5,965 bases of DNA from Hyphomicrobiales bacterium (GCA_027487195.1 JAIYEB010000309.1:1-5965), one strand, 5' to 3'; counted from the first letter of the stretch, positions 1-5,965 are shown. Numbers and translations are program-made. Notes: generated by a model from the letters alone, not told the origin.

Positions 1-9
1 CGTTAGGGC

Positions 10-1599
10 TCAATGCCCAAACGCCGCTTGCATCAGGCGTTTTGTGTAGTCTTCGCGCGGCGCGCCCATGATCTCGGCCGTTGGGCCTTCCTCGACCACA
101 CGCCCGCTCTTCATGACCATGACATGGTCGGACATGGCCCGCACGACCGCCAGGTCGTGGCTGATGAACACATAGGCCAGCCGATTTTTCTCCTGCAATT
201 CCCGCAACAGGTCGATAATGGCGCGCTGAACCGTGCGATCCAATGCGGATGTGGGTTCATCAAGCACGACGAGCTTGGGCTTGAGGATCATCGCGCGGGC
301 AATGGCGATTCGCTGGCGTTGCCCCCCGGAAAACTCGTGCGGAAACCGGTTGCGCGCGGACGGATCGAGCTGGACTTCCAGCAGCGCTTCGGCTGCGCGC
401 TGATCGCGATCCTGGCGCGAAAGGCTCGGCTGATGAACCAGCAGCCCCTCGGTAATGATTTCACCCACCGTCATGCGCGGCGATAGCGAGCCAAACGGGT
501 CCTGAAACACGAGCTGCATCGAGCGGCGCAATGGGCGCAGTTCGGACCTTGTGAGCGGCGTCAGCGCGCGGTCCTCAAAGCGCACAAGACCTGACGCCGG
601 CAGAAGGGCCAGCAAGGCCCGGCCAAGGGTCGATTTTCCTGACCCGGATTCGCCCACGACCCCGAGCGTCTGCCCGTCCCTGAGCGACACCGAGACCTGA
701 TCGACCGCCTTCAGCTCAAACGGCTTTCGAAAGGTTCCCGCCGGAATCTTGAACGTCACCGACACCTTGTCGCCCGTGAGCAGAATCGGAGCGCTTGCAG
801 GAACCGCAGCTTTGGTTCCGGTTGGCTCGGCATCGAGCAGCATACGCGTGTAGGCGTGCGTGGGCTTTTCAAACACATCTTTCGTTTCGCCCGCCTCGAC
901 AACAACGCCGCTGCGCATCACGACAACCCGCGAGGCAAACCGGCGCACAATCCCGAGGTCATGCGTGATGAAGATGATCGCGAGGCCAAGGCGCTTCTGC
1001 AAATCCGCCAGAAGCGCGAGGATTTCGGCCTGAATCGTGACATCAAGCGCTGTTGTTGGTTCATCCGCAATGAGCACATCCGGATCATTTGCAATCGCCA
1101 TGGCGATCATGACGCGTTGGCGCTGCCCGCCGGAGAGCTGATGCGGATATTGCCCGAGGCGGCGCTCCGGCTCCGGGATCTGGACAAGGGTCAGGAGTTC
1201 GAGCGCCCTTGCCCGCGCAGCCTCGCCCGACAATTTGCCATGATGGCGCAACGGCTCGGCCAACTGGTGCCCGATTGTAAACAGCGGATCGAGCGACGTC
1301 ATGGGCTCCTGGAAGATCATCGTGATCTTGCGCCCGCGCACGCTGTTCAGCGCCGAAGTCGAACGTCCGAGCAGTTCCTGGCCCGCATAGATCACCGAAC
1401 CTTCGACGACACCGTTCGAGGCCACAAGCCCAATGGCAGCCATAACCGTCTGACTTTTGCCGGACCCGCTCTCACCGACGACCGCAAGCGTTTCACCACG
1501 AGACACCGCAAACGACACGCCTTTGACAGCATGCAACTCACCGGCATTGGTGCGAAAGCGCACGTGCATGTCGCGGATGGCGAAGATCGGCTCAGCCAT
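10..1599 (-). CDS. Fused two-domain peptide ABC transporter ATPase (OppD+OppF in one chain, YejF-like)
   Basis: This 529-residue cytoplasmic protein hydrolyses ATP to drive peptide import through OppB/OppC. It carries two complete ABC cassettes. Domain 1 has Walker A GESGSGKS at 42-49, Q-loop Q97, signature LSGGQ at 155-159, Walker B ending in E180 and switch H213. Domain 2 has Walker A GESGSGKS at 316-323, Q366, signature FSGGQ at 423-427, Walker B ending in E448 and H481. All catalytic residues are present, so both sites look active. A linker at about 255-276 joins the halves. Classical OppD and OppF are separate proteins of about 335 residues. The length and the domain 2 wording (SALDRTVQ, then LAYVFISHDL) instead match the YejF type. 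The cysteine-bearing C-terminal extension of OppD/DppD is absent, and the chain has no cysteine at all. ATG lies 2 bp after the oppC stop with AAGGA 9 nt upstream, and the stop is TGA. It is the last gene of the operon in view. The family call is firm, but the exact substrate is inferred from the neighbours. Confidence 0.95.
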   Translation of the reverse strand: MAEPIFAIRDMHVRFRTNAGELHAVKGVSFAVSRGETLAVVGESGSGKSQTVMAAIGLVASNGVVEGSVIYAGQELLGRSTSALNSVRGRKITMIFQEPMTSLDPLFTIGHQLAEPLRHHGKLSGEAARARALELLTLVQIPEPERRLGQYPHQLSGGQRQRVMIAMAIANDPDVLIADEPTTALDVTIQAEILALLADLQKRLGLAIIFITHDLGIVRRFASRVVVMRSGVVVEAGETKDVFEKPTHAYTRMLLDAEPTGTKAAVPASAPILLTGDKVSVTFKIPAGTFRKPFELKAVDQVSVSLRDGQTLGVVGESGSGKSTLGRALLALLPASGLVRFEDRALTPLTRSELRPLRRSMQLVFQDPFGSLSPRMTVGEIITEGLLVHQPSLSRQDRDQRAAEALLEVQLDPSARNRFPHEFSGGQRQRIAIARAMILKPKLVVLDEPTSALDRTVQRAIIDLLRELQEKNRLAYVFISHDLAVVRAMSDHVMVMKSGRVVEEGPTAEIMGAPREDYTKRLMQAAFGH

Positions 1600-1601
1600 T
1601 C

Positions 1602-2726
1602 CTAACGATCCTTCGGATCAAGCGCATCGCGCAGGCCATCGCCAAGGAAGTTCAGGGCAAAAAGCGTCGAAGTCAGGAAGACCGCAGGCCAAAGCAGCAT
1701 CCATGTCGCGCCCTGAATGTTGCGTGCACCATCGTTGATCAGCACGCCCCAACTCGTCATGGGCTCCTGCACGCCAAGGCCAAGGAACGACAGGAAGCTC
1801 TCGAGCAGGATCACCTTCGGCACGAGCAGCGTCATGTAGACGACCACGGGGCCCAGCGTGTTTGGCACGATGTGGCGGGCAAGAATGCCCTTTGAACCAA
1901 CGCCCAGCGCTTCCGCAGCCTGCACAAACTCCTGGCGCTTGAGCGACAGGGTTTGCCCACGCACGATCCGCGCCATGTCGAGCCACTCGATCGCGCCGAC
2001 AGCCAGAAACATCAGGACGAAGTTTCGTCCGAAAAACACCACAAGCAGGATCACGAAGAAAATGAACGGCAGCGAATAGAGCACATCCACGATGCGCATC
2101 ATGATCGCATCCGTGCGCCCGCCGATAAATCCCGAGATCGCGCCGTAGCTGACACCAATCACCAGCGCCACAAACGTTGCCAGAAGGCCAATCGACAGCG
2201 ACACACGCCCTGCAATCAATGTGCGGGTCAGAAGGTCGCGGCCATTGCCGTCTGTGCCAAACAGGAAATACTTCCATTCGATGGGCGCCTCGATCACGAG
2301 CCGGCGCCCTTCTTCATGCCGCTCGACGACGCGCGCGGCATGAAACAGATCGGAGCGGTCAAAGAACGCCAGATTGCGCTCATCGATAGCGCGTTGCGGC
2401 GAAACGAGCGTCACCCTGACGGTCTCACCGCGCATTTCAACGGTTTCGGCACGGGCCCGGATGCGCGCGGCCACCCGTTCGACACCAGGCCCAATCTGCT
2501 CGGCATGGGGATAGGCCGACAGGCTTGGCTGAAGCCGGACATAGTCCGTGTAGACGCGATCATAGGGGTGCGGCGACACCATGGGGCCGATGATCGAGAC
2601 AATCGTCATCAGCACAAGAAAGATCAGCGAAGCCGTTGCAGCCTTGTTGGCAATCAGGCGTCCGCGCGCATCTGCCCAAAGCGATGTGCCTTTGACGCGT
2701 GCGGTGGATGCCACGGTGCCGCTCAT
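1602..2726 (-). CDS. oppC: Oligopeptide ABC transporter permease OppC, with an enlarged periplasmic loop
   Basis: This 374-residue inner-membrane permease pairs with OppB to form the peptide channel. The N-terminal SLWADARGRL, the first membrane segment at about 32-52, the FGTDGNGRDLLTR block at 156-168, the WLDMARIVRGQTLSLKR block at 248-264 and the C-terminal GDGLRDALDPKDR all match E. coli OppC closely as I recall it. Further membrane segments lie at about 172-198, 216-232, 235-250, 294-318 and 342-362. The EAA loop that contacts the ATPase is at about 268-289 (AAEALGVGSKGILARHIVPN). The protein is about 70 residues longer than E. coli OppC (302). The extra length sits at about residues 65-148, between membrane segment 1 and FGTD, on the predicted periplasmic side. 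ATG overlaps the oppB stop as ATGA, and TGAGG 8 nt upstream is a plausible ribosome site. The stop is TAG. The identity is secure, and the role of the insert is unknown. Confidence 0.95.
   Translation of the reverse strand: MSGTVASTARVKGTSLWADARGRLIANKAATASLIFLVLMTIVSIIGPMVSPHPYDRVYTDYVRLQPSLSAYPHAEQIGPGVERVAARIRARAETVEMRGETVRVTLVSPQRAIDERNLAFFDRSDLFHAARVVERHEEGRRLVIEAPIEWKYFLFGTDGNGRDLLTRTLIAGRVSLSIGLLATFVALVIGVSYGAISGFIGGRTDAIMMRIVDVLYSLPFIFFVILLVVFFGRNFVLMFLAVGAIEWLDMARIVRGQTLSLKRQEFVQAAEALGVGSKGILARHIVPNTLGPVVVYMTLLVPKVILLESFLSFLGLGVQEPMTSWGVLINDGARNIQGATWMLLWPAVFLTSTLFALNFLGDGLRDALDPKDR
1609..1613 (-). promoter_or_regulatory. Ribosome binding site of the fused ATPase gene
   Basis: AAGGA on the minus strand lies 9 nt before the ATG at 1599, inside the last codons of oppC. 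A second AGGA directly abuts the ATG and is too close to work alone. The placement supports this start and implies that ribosomes finishing oppC can re-initiate here. Confidence 0.6.
2283..2534 (-). other. Extra periplasmic segment within OppC (about residues 65-148)
   Basis: This stretch of about 84 residues replaces the roughly 15-residue loop of E. coli OppC between membrane segment 1 and the FGTD block. It is hydrophilic and rich in Arg, Glu and His. Two short alternating stretches (ETVRVTLVSP at 101-110 and GRRLVIEAP at 140-148) look like beta strands, separated by a likely helix or turn region. No hydrophobic segment is present, so it should form one soluble loop or small domain outside the membrane. 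The reading frame is continuous with both flanks, and I see no sign of a frameshift or mobile insertion. The boundaries are estimated by comparison from memory and could shift by about 5 residues. Confidence 0.7.
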
Positions 2727-3646
2727 CCCTCAAACCTCACGCGGGGGTCGAGGACCGCATAGAGCACGTCGACAATCAGGTTGAAGACCAGAACGAAGAC
2801 CGCGACGAGCACAACAGTTCCCATAACCAGCGTGTAGTCGCGATTCAGCGCCCCTTCGACAAAGTAGCGCCCGACGCCCGGCAGGGAGAAAATGTTCTCA
2901 ACCACAATGGACCCGGTCAGGAGCGCCGCCGCCGCCGGGCCGAGATAGGACACAACCGGCAACAGGGCGCCGCGCAAGGCATGACGGGTGATGGTGAGCG
3001 TTGGAAGCCCTTGCGACCTCAGCGTGCGGATGTGATTGGCGCGCAGCGTTTCGATCATGGCAGCCCGCGTGAGCCGGGCAACAACCGCAACCTGCGGGAG
3101 GGCAAGCACCAGAACCGGCATGATCAGGTTTCGGATCGCACCATCGTTCCAGCCCCCGAGCGGCAACCAGGCAAGCGTCAGCCCGAACACGATCTGAAGG
3201 ATCGGACCGACAACGAACGTCGGCACCGTGATGCCCATGGTCGCGAACACCATCACGGAATAGTCGGCAGACCGGTTCTGCTTGAAGGCTGCGATCGAGC
3301 CAAAAACGACGCCGATCATCAGCGCAAGCCCAAGCGACAGAAGACCAATCGTGATCGAGACCGGCAGCCCCGACATGATCAACTCGGAGACGGTAAAGTC
3401 GCGCAGAATGAAAGAAGGACCGAAATCTCCGCGAAGCAGCCCACCGAGGTAGAGCGCATATTGCATCCACAAGGGCTGATCGAGCCCGAAGTGGCGGTTG
3501 AGATTGGCCAGCACAACCTCATCGAGCTGTTGCTCGACATCAAACGGCCCACCCGGCGCAAAGCGGATGAGAAAGAACGACAGCGTCACGATCACGAACA
3601 ATGTCGGGATCGCAGACGCCAGACGCTTGAGGATGTAGATCAGCAC
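2723..3646 (-). CDS. oppB: Oligopeptide ABC transporter permease OppB
   Basis: This 307-residue inner-membrane permease is the partner of OppC in the peptide channel. It matches E. coli OppB (306 residues) almost end to end. The N-terminus reads ILKRLASAIPTLFVIVTLSF, APGGPF is at 30-35, GDFGPSF at 73-79, LPLGGWNDGA at 161-170, and the C-terminal region reads NLIVDVLYAVLDP. Membrane segments lie at about 9-29, 97-120, 134-160, 172-190, 232-255 and 273-297. The EAA loop is at about 199-230 (TLRANHIRTLRSQGL, then RHALRGALLP) and docks on an ATPase domain. The start is GTG. An in-frame TGA at 3650-3652 excludes any further upstream start, and the next methionine is far inside the conserved region. 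No Shine-Dalgarno precedes the GTG, and a strong hairpin ends 13 nt upstream. The stop overlaps the oppC start as ATGA. The identity is secure. Confidence 0.96.
   Translation of the reverse strand: MLIYILKRLASAIPTLFVIVTLSFFLIRFAPGGPFDVEQQLDEVVLANLNRHFGLDQPLWMQYALYLGGLLRGDFGPSFILRDFTVSELIMSGLPVSITIGLLSLGLALMIGVVFGSIAAFKQNRSADYSVMVFATMGITVPTFVVGPILQIVFGLTLAWLPLGGWNDGAIRNLIMPVLVLALPQVAVVARLTRAAMIETLRANHIRTLRSQGLPTLTITRHALRGALLPVVSYLGPAAAALLTGSIVVENIFSLPGVGRYFVEGALNRDYTLVMGTVVLVAVFVLVFNLIVDVLYAVLDPRVRFEG
2735..2739 (-). promoter_or_regulatory. Ribosome binding site of oppC inside the oppB end
   Basis: TGAGG on the minus strand sits 8 nt before the oppC ATG at 2726, within the last codons of oppB. 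A GAGGG also touches the ATG but has no spacer. Together with the ATGA stop/start overlap this suggests translational coupling of the two permease subunits. Confidence 0.5.
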
Positions 3647-3659
3647 GGTTCAAGCAGCA

Positions 3660-3684
3660 GGCGCCGGGGGGTCTCCCCGGCGCC
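3660..3684 (-). promoter_or_regulatory. Strong intercistronic stem-loop between oppA and oppB
   Basis: The arms GGCGCCGGGG (3660-3669) and CCCCGGCGCC (3675-3684) are perfect reverse complements, giving a 10-bp all-G+C stem with a 5-nt loop. It begins 9 nt after the oppA stop codon and ends 13 nt before the oppB GTG. On the transcript it is followed by TGCTGCTTGAACC, with no run of U, so it does not look like an ordinary intrinsic terminator. Comparable hairpins after binding-protein genes, such as those between malE and malF, protect the upstream message from 3' exonucleases and raise the ratio of binding protein to permease. That role is inferred here. Partial termination or masking of oppB initiation are alternatives. 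Confidence 0.8.
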
Positions 3685-3693
3685 GGCCAGAAC

Positions 3694-5286
3694 TCAGTTC
3701 GTCAGTGACATGTAGCGCGACGCAAAGGCGGCGCGGGGATTGCCGACAAAACCTTGCAAGCGCGAGGACACAAGGTTGCGGTTGGTGAAGTACAGGAACG
3801 GCGCATAGACCTGCTCCTCACTCACCATGGCAGCCGCCTCGCGCAGGATGACGGCCCGGCGCTCCAGGTTTCCTTCCGCCGCGGCCCGAGCCATGATGGC
3901 GTCGTACGCCGGGCTGACCCAACGCGAATAGTTCAACGTGTTTGTGCTCTCGAGCAAAAACAGGAAGTTCTGCGCGTCGTTGTAGTCCGCGATCCAGCCG
4001 GCACGCGCGACGTCCATATCGCCACGCTCACGCAGGAAGTTGAAGTGGGTGCGCGCATCGGTCGAGATGAACGTCGTCTCCACGCCGATCTGCTTCCACT
4101 GGTCCGCAATCGCGATCATTGAGGCGCGGTTGTTGTCGGTCATGTTGAAACGGATCTGCACCTTCAGCGGGTTGGCCGCCGTGAAGCCTGCTTCGCGTAA
4201 CAGCGCCTTGGCACGCTCTTCACGGTCAATGGCCGAGAGATTGACCCAGGACGGCTGCGGCGCTTCGCCGAAATTGCTCATGCCAGGCGGAATGAAGCTG
4301 GTCGCGGCGATGGCCGTTCCCTGCCAGATCTGCTCGGCGATGAACTCGCGATCGATCGCCATGGACAGCGCCTGACGCACCCGGCGGTCGCTGAACGGCG
4401 CCTTTGCCGTGTTGAAGGCCATGTAGTGGGTTCCAAGAAGCGGGGTGACCGAGACCTGGTTGCCAAGCTGCTGGCGAAGCTGGCGCAGCTGATCTGCCGG
4501 GATATCAACGGTGAGATGCAGCTCACCCGCCACAAAGCGACGCGCGCCGGCGGCCGTATCGCGGATCGGAATGTGGTTCACGATGTCGATGCGCACGTTG
4601 GCGGCATCATGGAACGCCGGGTTCTTCCTCAGGCGCACATGCGACCCGGGCGACTGCTCCAGGAGCGTATAGGCGCCGTTTGAAACCTTGTTGCCGGCGC
4701 GCACGAACGCTTCGCCATGCTGGCGCACACTTGCGGGATGGACCGGCAGCGCCGTCTGGTGCGTGAGCAGTTCAAGGAAGAACGGCACCGGCGTGTTGAG
4801 TGTGATCTCAAGGGTCGTTGCATTGACAGCGCGAACGCCCAGCTGATCGACGCTCGCACCCTGGTTGCGGTTGATCCGCTCGGCATTCAGGATCGGAAAC
4901 AGGATCGAAGCGTACTGCGCTGCGGTTGCGGGATCGACGACGCGGCGCATCGAGAACACGAAGTCCTCGGCTGTGACAGGATCGCCGTTCGACCAGCGCG
5001 CATTCGCCCTGAGGAAGAACGTGTATGTCCGCCCGTCAGCGGAGCGCTCCCAGCGCTCGGCGACACCTGCGGCCACCTGACCACGGTTGTCGTGGATCAG
5101 AAGACCCTCATAAAGATCGCGCAGGACATGCGCATCGGTCACGGTCGAGGTCTTGTGTGGATCAAGCGTTGTTGGATCGCCATCAAGTCCGCGATTGAGC
5201 GTAACCTGCGCCATGGCGCCAATTGTGGTGCCGGCCAGAAGCGCCACAGCCAGAGCCGCGCGCCGGGTGAATGTAAGCAAGGACAT
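3694..5286 (-). CDS. oppA: Periplasmic oligopeptide-binding protein OppA
   Basis: This 530-residue solute-binding protein (SBP_bac_5 family) captures peptides in the periplasm and delivers them to OppB/OppC. A Sec signal peptide is clear: TFTRRAALAVALLAGTTIGA followed by a cleavage site after AMA (residue 26). Family blocks include LDGDPTTLDPH at 34-44, ERWERSADGRTYTFFLR at 77-93, RWSNGDPVTAEDFVFS at 97-112, MAFNTAKAPFSD at 289-300 with RRVRQALSMAIDR after it, and VARAGWIADYNDA at 426-438. In Salmonella OppA, Arg413 and Asp419 of the equivalent block contact the peptide, the Asp binding its free amino end. Here they correspond to R428 and D434. The cysteine of that block is Ile432 here, and the mature protein has no cysteine, so the disulphide of enteric OppA cannot form. 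Length is close to E. coli OppA (543). The ATG is supported by the signal peptide and by AGAGGGGG 6 nt upstream. It is the first gene of the operon. Peptide length and sequence preference cannot be read from the sequence. Confidence 0.96.
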   Translation of the reverse strand: MSLLTFTRRAALAVALLAGTTIGAMAQVTLNRGLDGDPTTLDPHKTSTVTDAHVLRDLYEGLLIHDNRGQVAAGVAERWERSADGRTYTFFLRANARWSNGDPVTAEDFVFSMRRVVDPATAAQYASILFPILNAERINRNQGASVDQLGVRAVNATTLEITLNTPVPFFLELLTHQTALPVHPASVRQHGEAFVRAGNKVSNGAYTLLEQSPGSHVRLRKNPAFHDAANVRIDIVNHIPIRDTAAGARRFVAGELHLTVDIPADQLRQLRQQLGNQVSVTPLLGTHYMAFNTAKAPFSDRRVRQALSMAIDREFIAEQIWQGTAIAATSFIPPGMSNFGEAPQPSWVNLSAIDREERAKALLREAGFTAANPLKVQIRFNMTDNNRASMIAIADQWKQIGVETTFISTDARTHFNFLRERGDMDVARAGWIADYNDAQNFLFLLESTNTLNYSRWVSPAYDAIMARAAAEGNLERRAVILREAAAMVSEEQVYAPFLYFTNRNLVSSRLQGFVGNPRAAFASRYMSLTN

Positions 5287-5292
5287 GAGCTA

Positions 5293-5300
5293 CCCCCTCT
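5293..5300 (-). promoter_or_regulatory. Ribosome binding site of oppA
   Basis: AGAGGGGG on the minus strand ends 6 nt before the ATG at 5286. The AGAGG portion sits about 9 nt from the ATG, a normal distance. It fixes the oppA start together with the signal peptide and is the clearest ribosome site in the operon. Confidence 0.65.
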
Positions 5301-5406
5301 CGTTGTTCCGCTCTTTTGATCCGACCACGAAATGACGCAGACGGGAAGAGGGGATGAGGGCGCGAAAACGACCAACCCAACCGGGAGGCTCAGCTTTCCC
5401 GAATGA

Positions 5407-5423
5407 ACGACGCCAGGTGTCGT
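5407..5423. promoter_or_regulatory. Near-palindromic 17-bp site, candidate operator
   Basis: The forward strand reads ACGACGCCAGGTGTCGT. Around the central A, seven of eight symmetric positions are complementary, and the remaining one is a G/T pair. It lies about 120 bp upstream of the oppA start codon, where a repressor or activator dimer could bind. It is too tightly symmetric, with a one-base centre, to be a good RNA hairpin. A shifted pairing, CGCCGGG with CCTGGCG on the minus strand, gives a 7-bp stem including one G-U. Chance occurrence is possible in GC-rich DNA. Confidence 0.35.
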
Positions 5424-5446
5424 GCCCGGCGCATCTCCTAGGGATG

Positions 5447-5468
5447 AAAATGCCCCGGTAGAGGAGGC
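5447..5468 (-). terminator. Weak terminator-like hairpin after lepA
   Basis: On the minus strand GCCTC (5464-5468) can pair with GGGGC (5452-5456), with one T-G pair, around a 7-nt loop. One base later comes TTTT (5447-5450). It lies directly after the lepA stop codon. The stem is only 5 bp and the T run is short, so it would be inefficient. It may be coincidental. Confidence 0.22.
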
Positions 5469-5965
5469 TCAATCCTCGATCTTGAGCGCCGCAATGAAGG
5501 CTTCCTGCGGAATTTCAACGCGGCCGAACTGGCGCATCCGCTTCTTGCCCTCTTTCTGCTTTTCCAGAAGCTTGCGCTTTCTGGTGATATCGCCGCCGTA
5601 GCATTTGGCGGTCACATCTTTCCTGAGCGCCCGCACGGTTTCGCGCGCGATGATCTTTCCGCCAATCGCAGCCTGGATCGGGATCTGGAACATGTGCGGT
5701 GGAATGAGTTCCTTCATCTTCTCGCACATGGCGCGGCCACGCCCTTCGGCGCGGGTGCGGTGCACCAGCATCGACAGCGCATCAACTGGCTCGGCATTGA
5801 CCAGCATGGACAGTTTCACGAGGTCCCCCTCGCGATAGTCGATCAGGTGATAGTCGAAGGACGCGTAACCCTTCGAGACCGACTTCAGCCGATCATAAAA
5901 ATCGAACACTACCTCGTTCAGCGGCAGCTCATACTCAACCTTGGCGCGCGTGCCGATATAGGCCA
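5469..5965 (-). CDS. lepA: Elongation factor 4 (LepA), C-terminal part, running off the window
   Basis: These are the last 164 residues of the LepA GTPase (full length about 600). LepA binds the ribosome and is implicated in back-translocation of stalled ribosomes and in 30S assembly. The visible part covers the end of the EF-G-like domain V region and the LepA-specific C-terminal domain. The GTPase domain is outside the window. Diagnostic blocks are FYDRLKSVSKGYASFDY, then IPIQAAIGGKIIARETVRALRK, followed by AKCYGGDITRKRKLL and KQKEGKKRMRQFGRVEIPQEAF. The last closely matches the E. coli LepA C-terminus. The frame is open to the window edge: residues AYIGTRAKVEYELPLNEVV precede FDFYDRL, so the gene begins at higher coordinates, beyond 5965. 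The stop is TGA. It is a housekeeping gene with no functional link to the transporter. Confidence 0.97.
   Translation of the reverse strand, partial: AYIGTRAKVEYELPLNEVVFDFYDRLKSVSKGYASFDYHLIDYREGDLVKLSMLVNAEPVDALSMLVHRTRAEGRGRAMCEKMKELIPPHMFQIPIQAAIGGKIIARETVRALRKDVTAKCYGGDITRKRKLLEKQKEGKKRMRQFGRVEIPQEAFIAALKIED

Larger units (their letters stand above)
5287..5468 (-). promoter_or_regulatory. Intergenic leader and presumed promoter region between lepA and oppA
   Basis: These 182 bp are the longest non-coding stretch in the window and the likely place for the opp operon promoter. I could not find a convincing -35/-10 pair on the minus strand. T-rich tracts occur near 5361-5371 (GTCGTTTTCGCG on the minus strand) but have no well-spaced partner. 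The stretch contains an imperfect dyad at 5407-5423, a weaker inverted pair CGGGA/TCCCG at 5382-5401, and a weak hairpin with a T run just after lepA. No convincing small gene or RNA gene is seen. Read-through from lepA cannot be excluded. Confidence 0.45.

Noticed and set aside
1..9. Possible terminator after the ATPase stop codon.
   Set aside because: Only nine bases remain before the window edge, too few to judge.
856..1605. Open frame of 249 codons on the plus strand opposite the ATPase.
   Set aside because: It mirrors the conserved first ABC cassette and its linker, shows no family motif and has no ribosome site I could support.
1302..1770. Similar sequence CATGGGCTCCTG in the ATPase gene (near 1300-1312) and in oppC (near 1758-1770) as a possible repeat.
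   Set aside because: Both encode the same short peptide QEPMTS in unrelated contexts, a Q-loop and a permease loop. The identity does not extend beyond it, so it is coincidental.
1953..2762. Open frame of 269 codons on the plus strand opposite oppC.
   Set aside because: The sense strand encodes a clear OppC. The antisense product shows no recognisable domain and has the same low-complexity Arg/His/Asp character.
3660..3684. Reading the oppA-oppB hairpin as a rho-independent terminator.
   Set aside because: No U run follows the stem on the minus-strand transcript, and oppB lies only 13 nt beyond, so full termination there would silence the rest of the importer.
2699..3715. Long open frame (338 codons) on the plus strand opposite oppB.
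   Set aside because: It lies antisense to a strongly conserved permease. Its product is rich in Arg, Asp, His and Gln with low complexity, typical of the complement of GC-rich membrane-protein codons.
5909..5965. Starting lepA at the GTG near 5909.
   Set aside because: The frame continues open to the window edge with residues that match LepA upstream of that codon, so this is an internal valine and the gene is truncated by the window.

Overview
The window is GC-rich (roughly 60% by eye) and every gene reads on the minus strand, so transcription runs from high to low coordinates. It holds the 3' part of lepA (elongation factor 4), a 182-bp intergenic stretch, and then a complete four-gene peptide ABC importer operon in the order oppA, oppB, oppC, and a fused two-domain ATPase. 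The high GC and the protein sequences suggest a proteobacterium. A member of the Alphaproteobacteria is my best guess, because the OppDF ATPase pair is replaced by one YejF-like chain and the OppC is lengthened. The sequence contains no marker gene that settles taxonomy.

Region by region: 5469-5965 is the lepA C-terminal domain, which runs off the right edge. 5287-5468 is a leader or promoter region with an imperfect dyad and a weak terminator-like hairpin. 3694-5286 is oppA, the periplasmic binding protein with a signal peptide. 3647-3693 is a short gap dominated by a perfect 10-bp G+C stem-loop. 2723-3646 is oppB, with a GTG start and no visible Shine-Dalgarno. 1602-2726 is oppC, overlapping oppB by ATGA and carrying an extra periplasmic stretch of about 80 residues. 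10-1599 is the tandem ATPase, starting 2 bp after the oppC stop. Only 9 bp lie beyond its stop.

Working model: OppA captures peptides in the periplasm and docks on the OppB/OppC channel, and the fused ATPase supplies both nucleotide-binding sites on the cytoplasmic face. The strong hairpin after oppA and the weak initiation signals of oppB would give more binding protein than permease. The tight junctions oppB/oppC/ATPase point to translational coupling and matched amounts of the membrane and ATPase parts.

I see no mobile element, CRISPR array, tRNA, rRNA or defence gene. The window looks like an ordinary nutrient-uptake operon with a few unusual details: the hybrid Opp/Yej architecture, the OppC insert, the complete absence of cysteine from all four transporter proteins, and the intergenic RNA structure.
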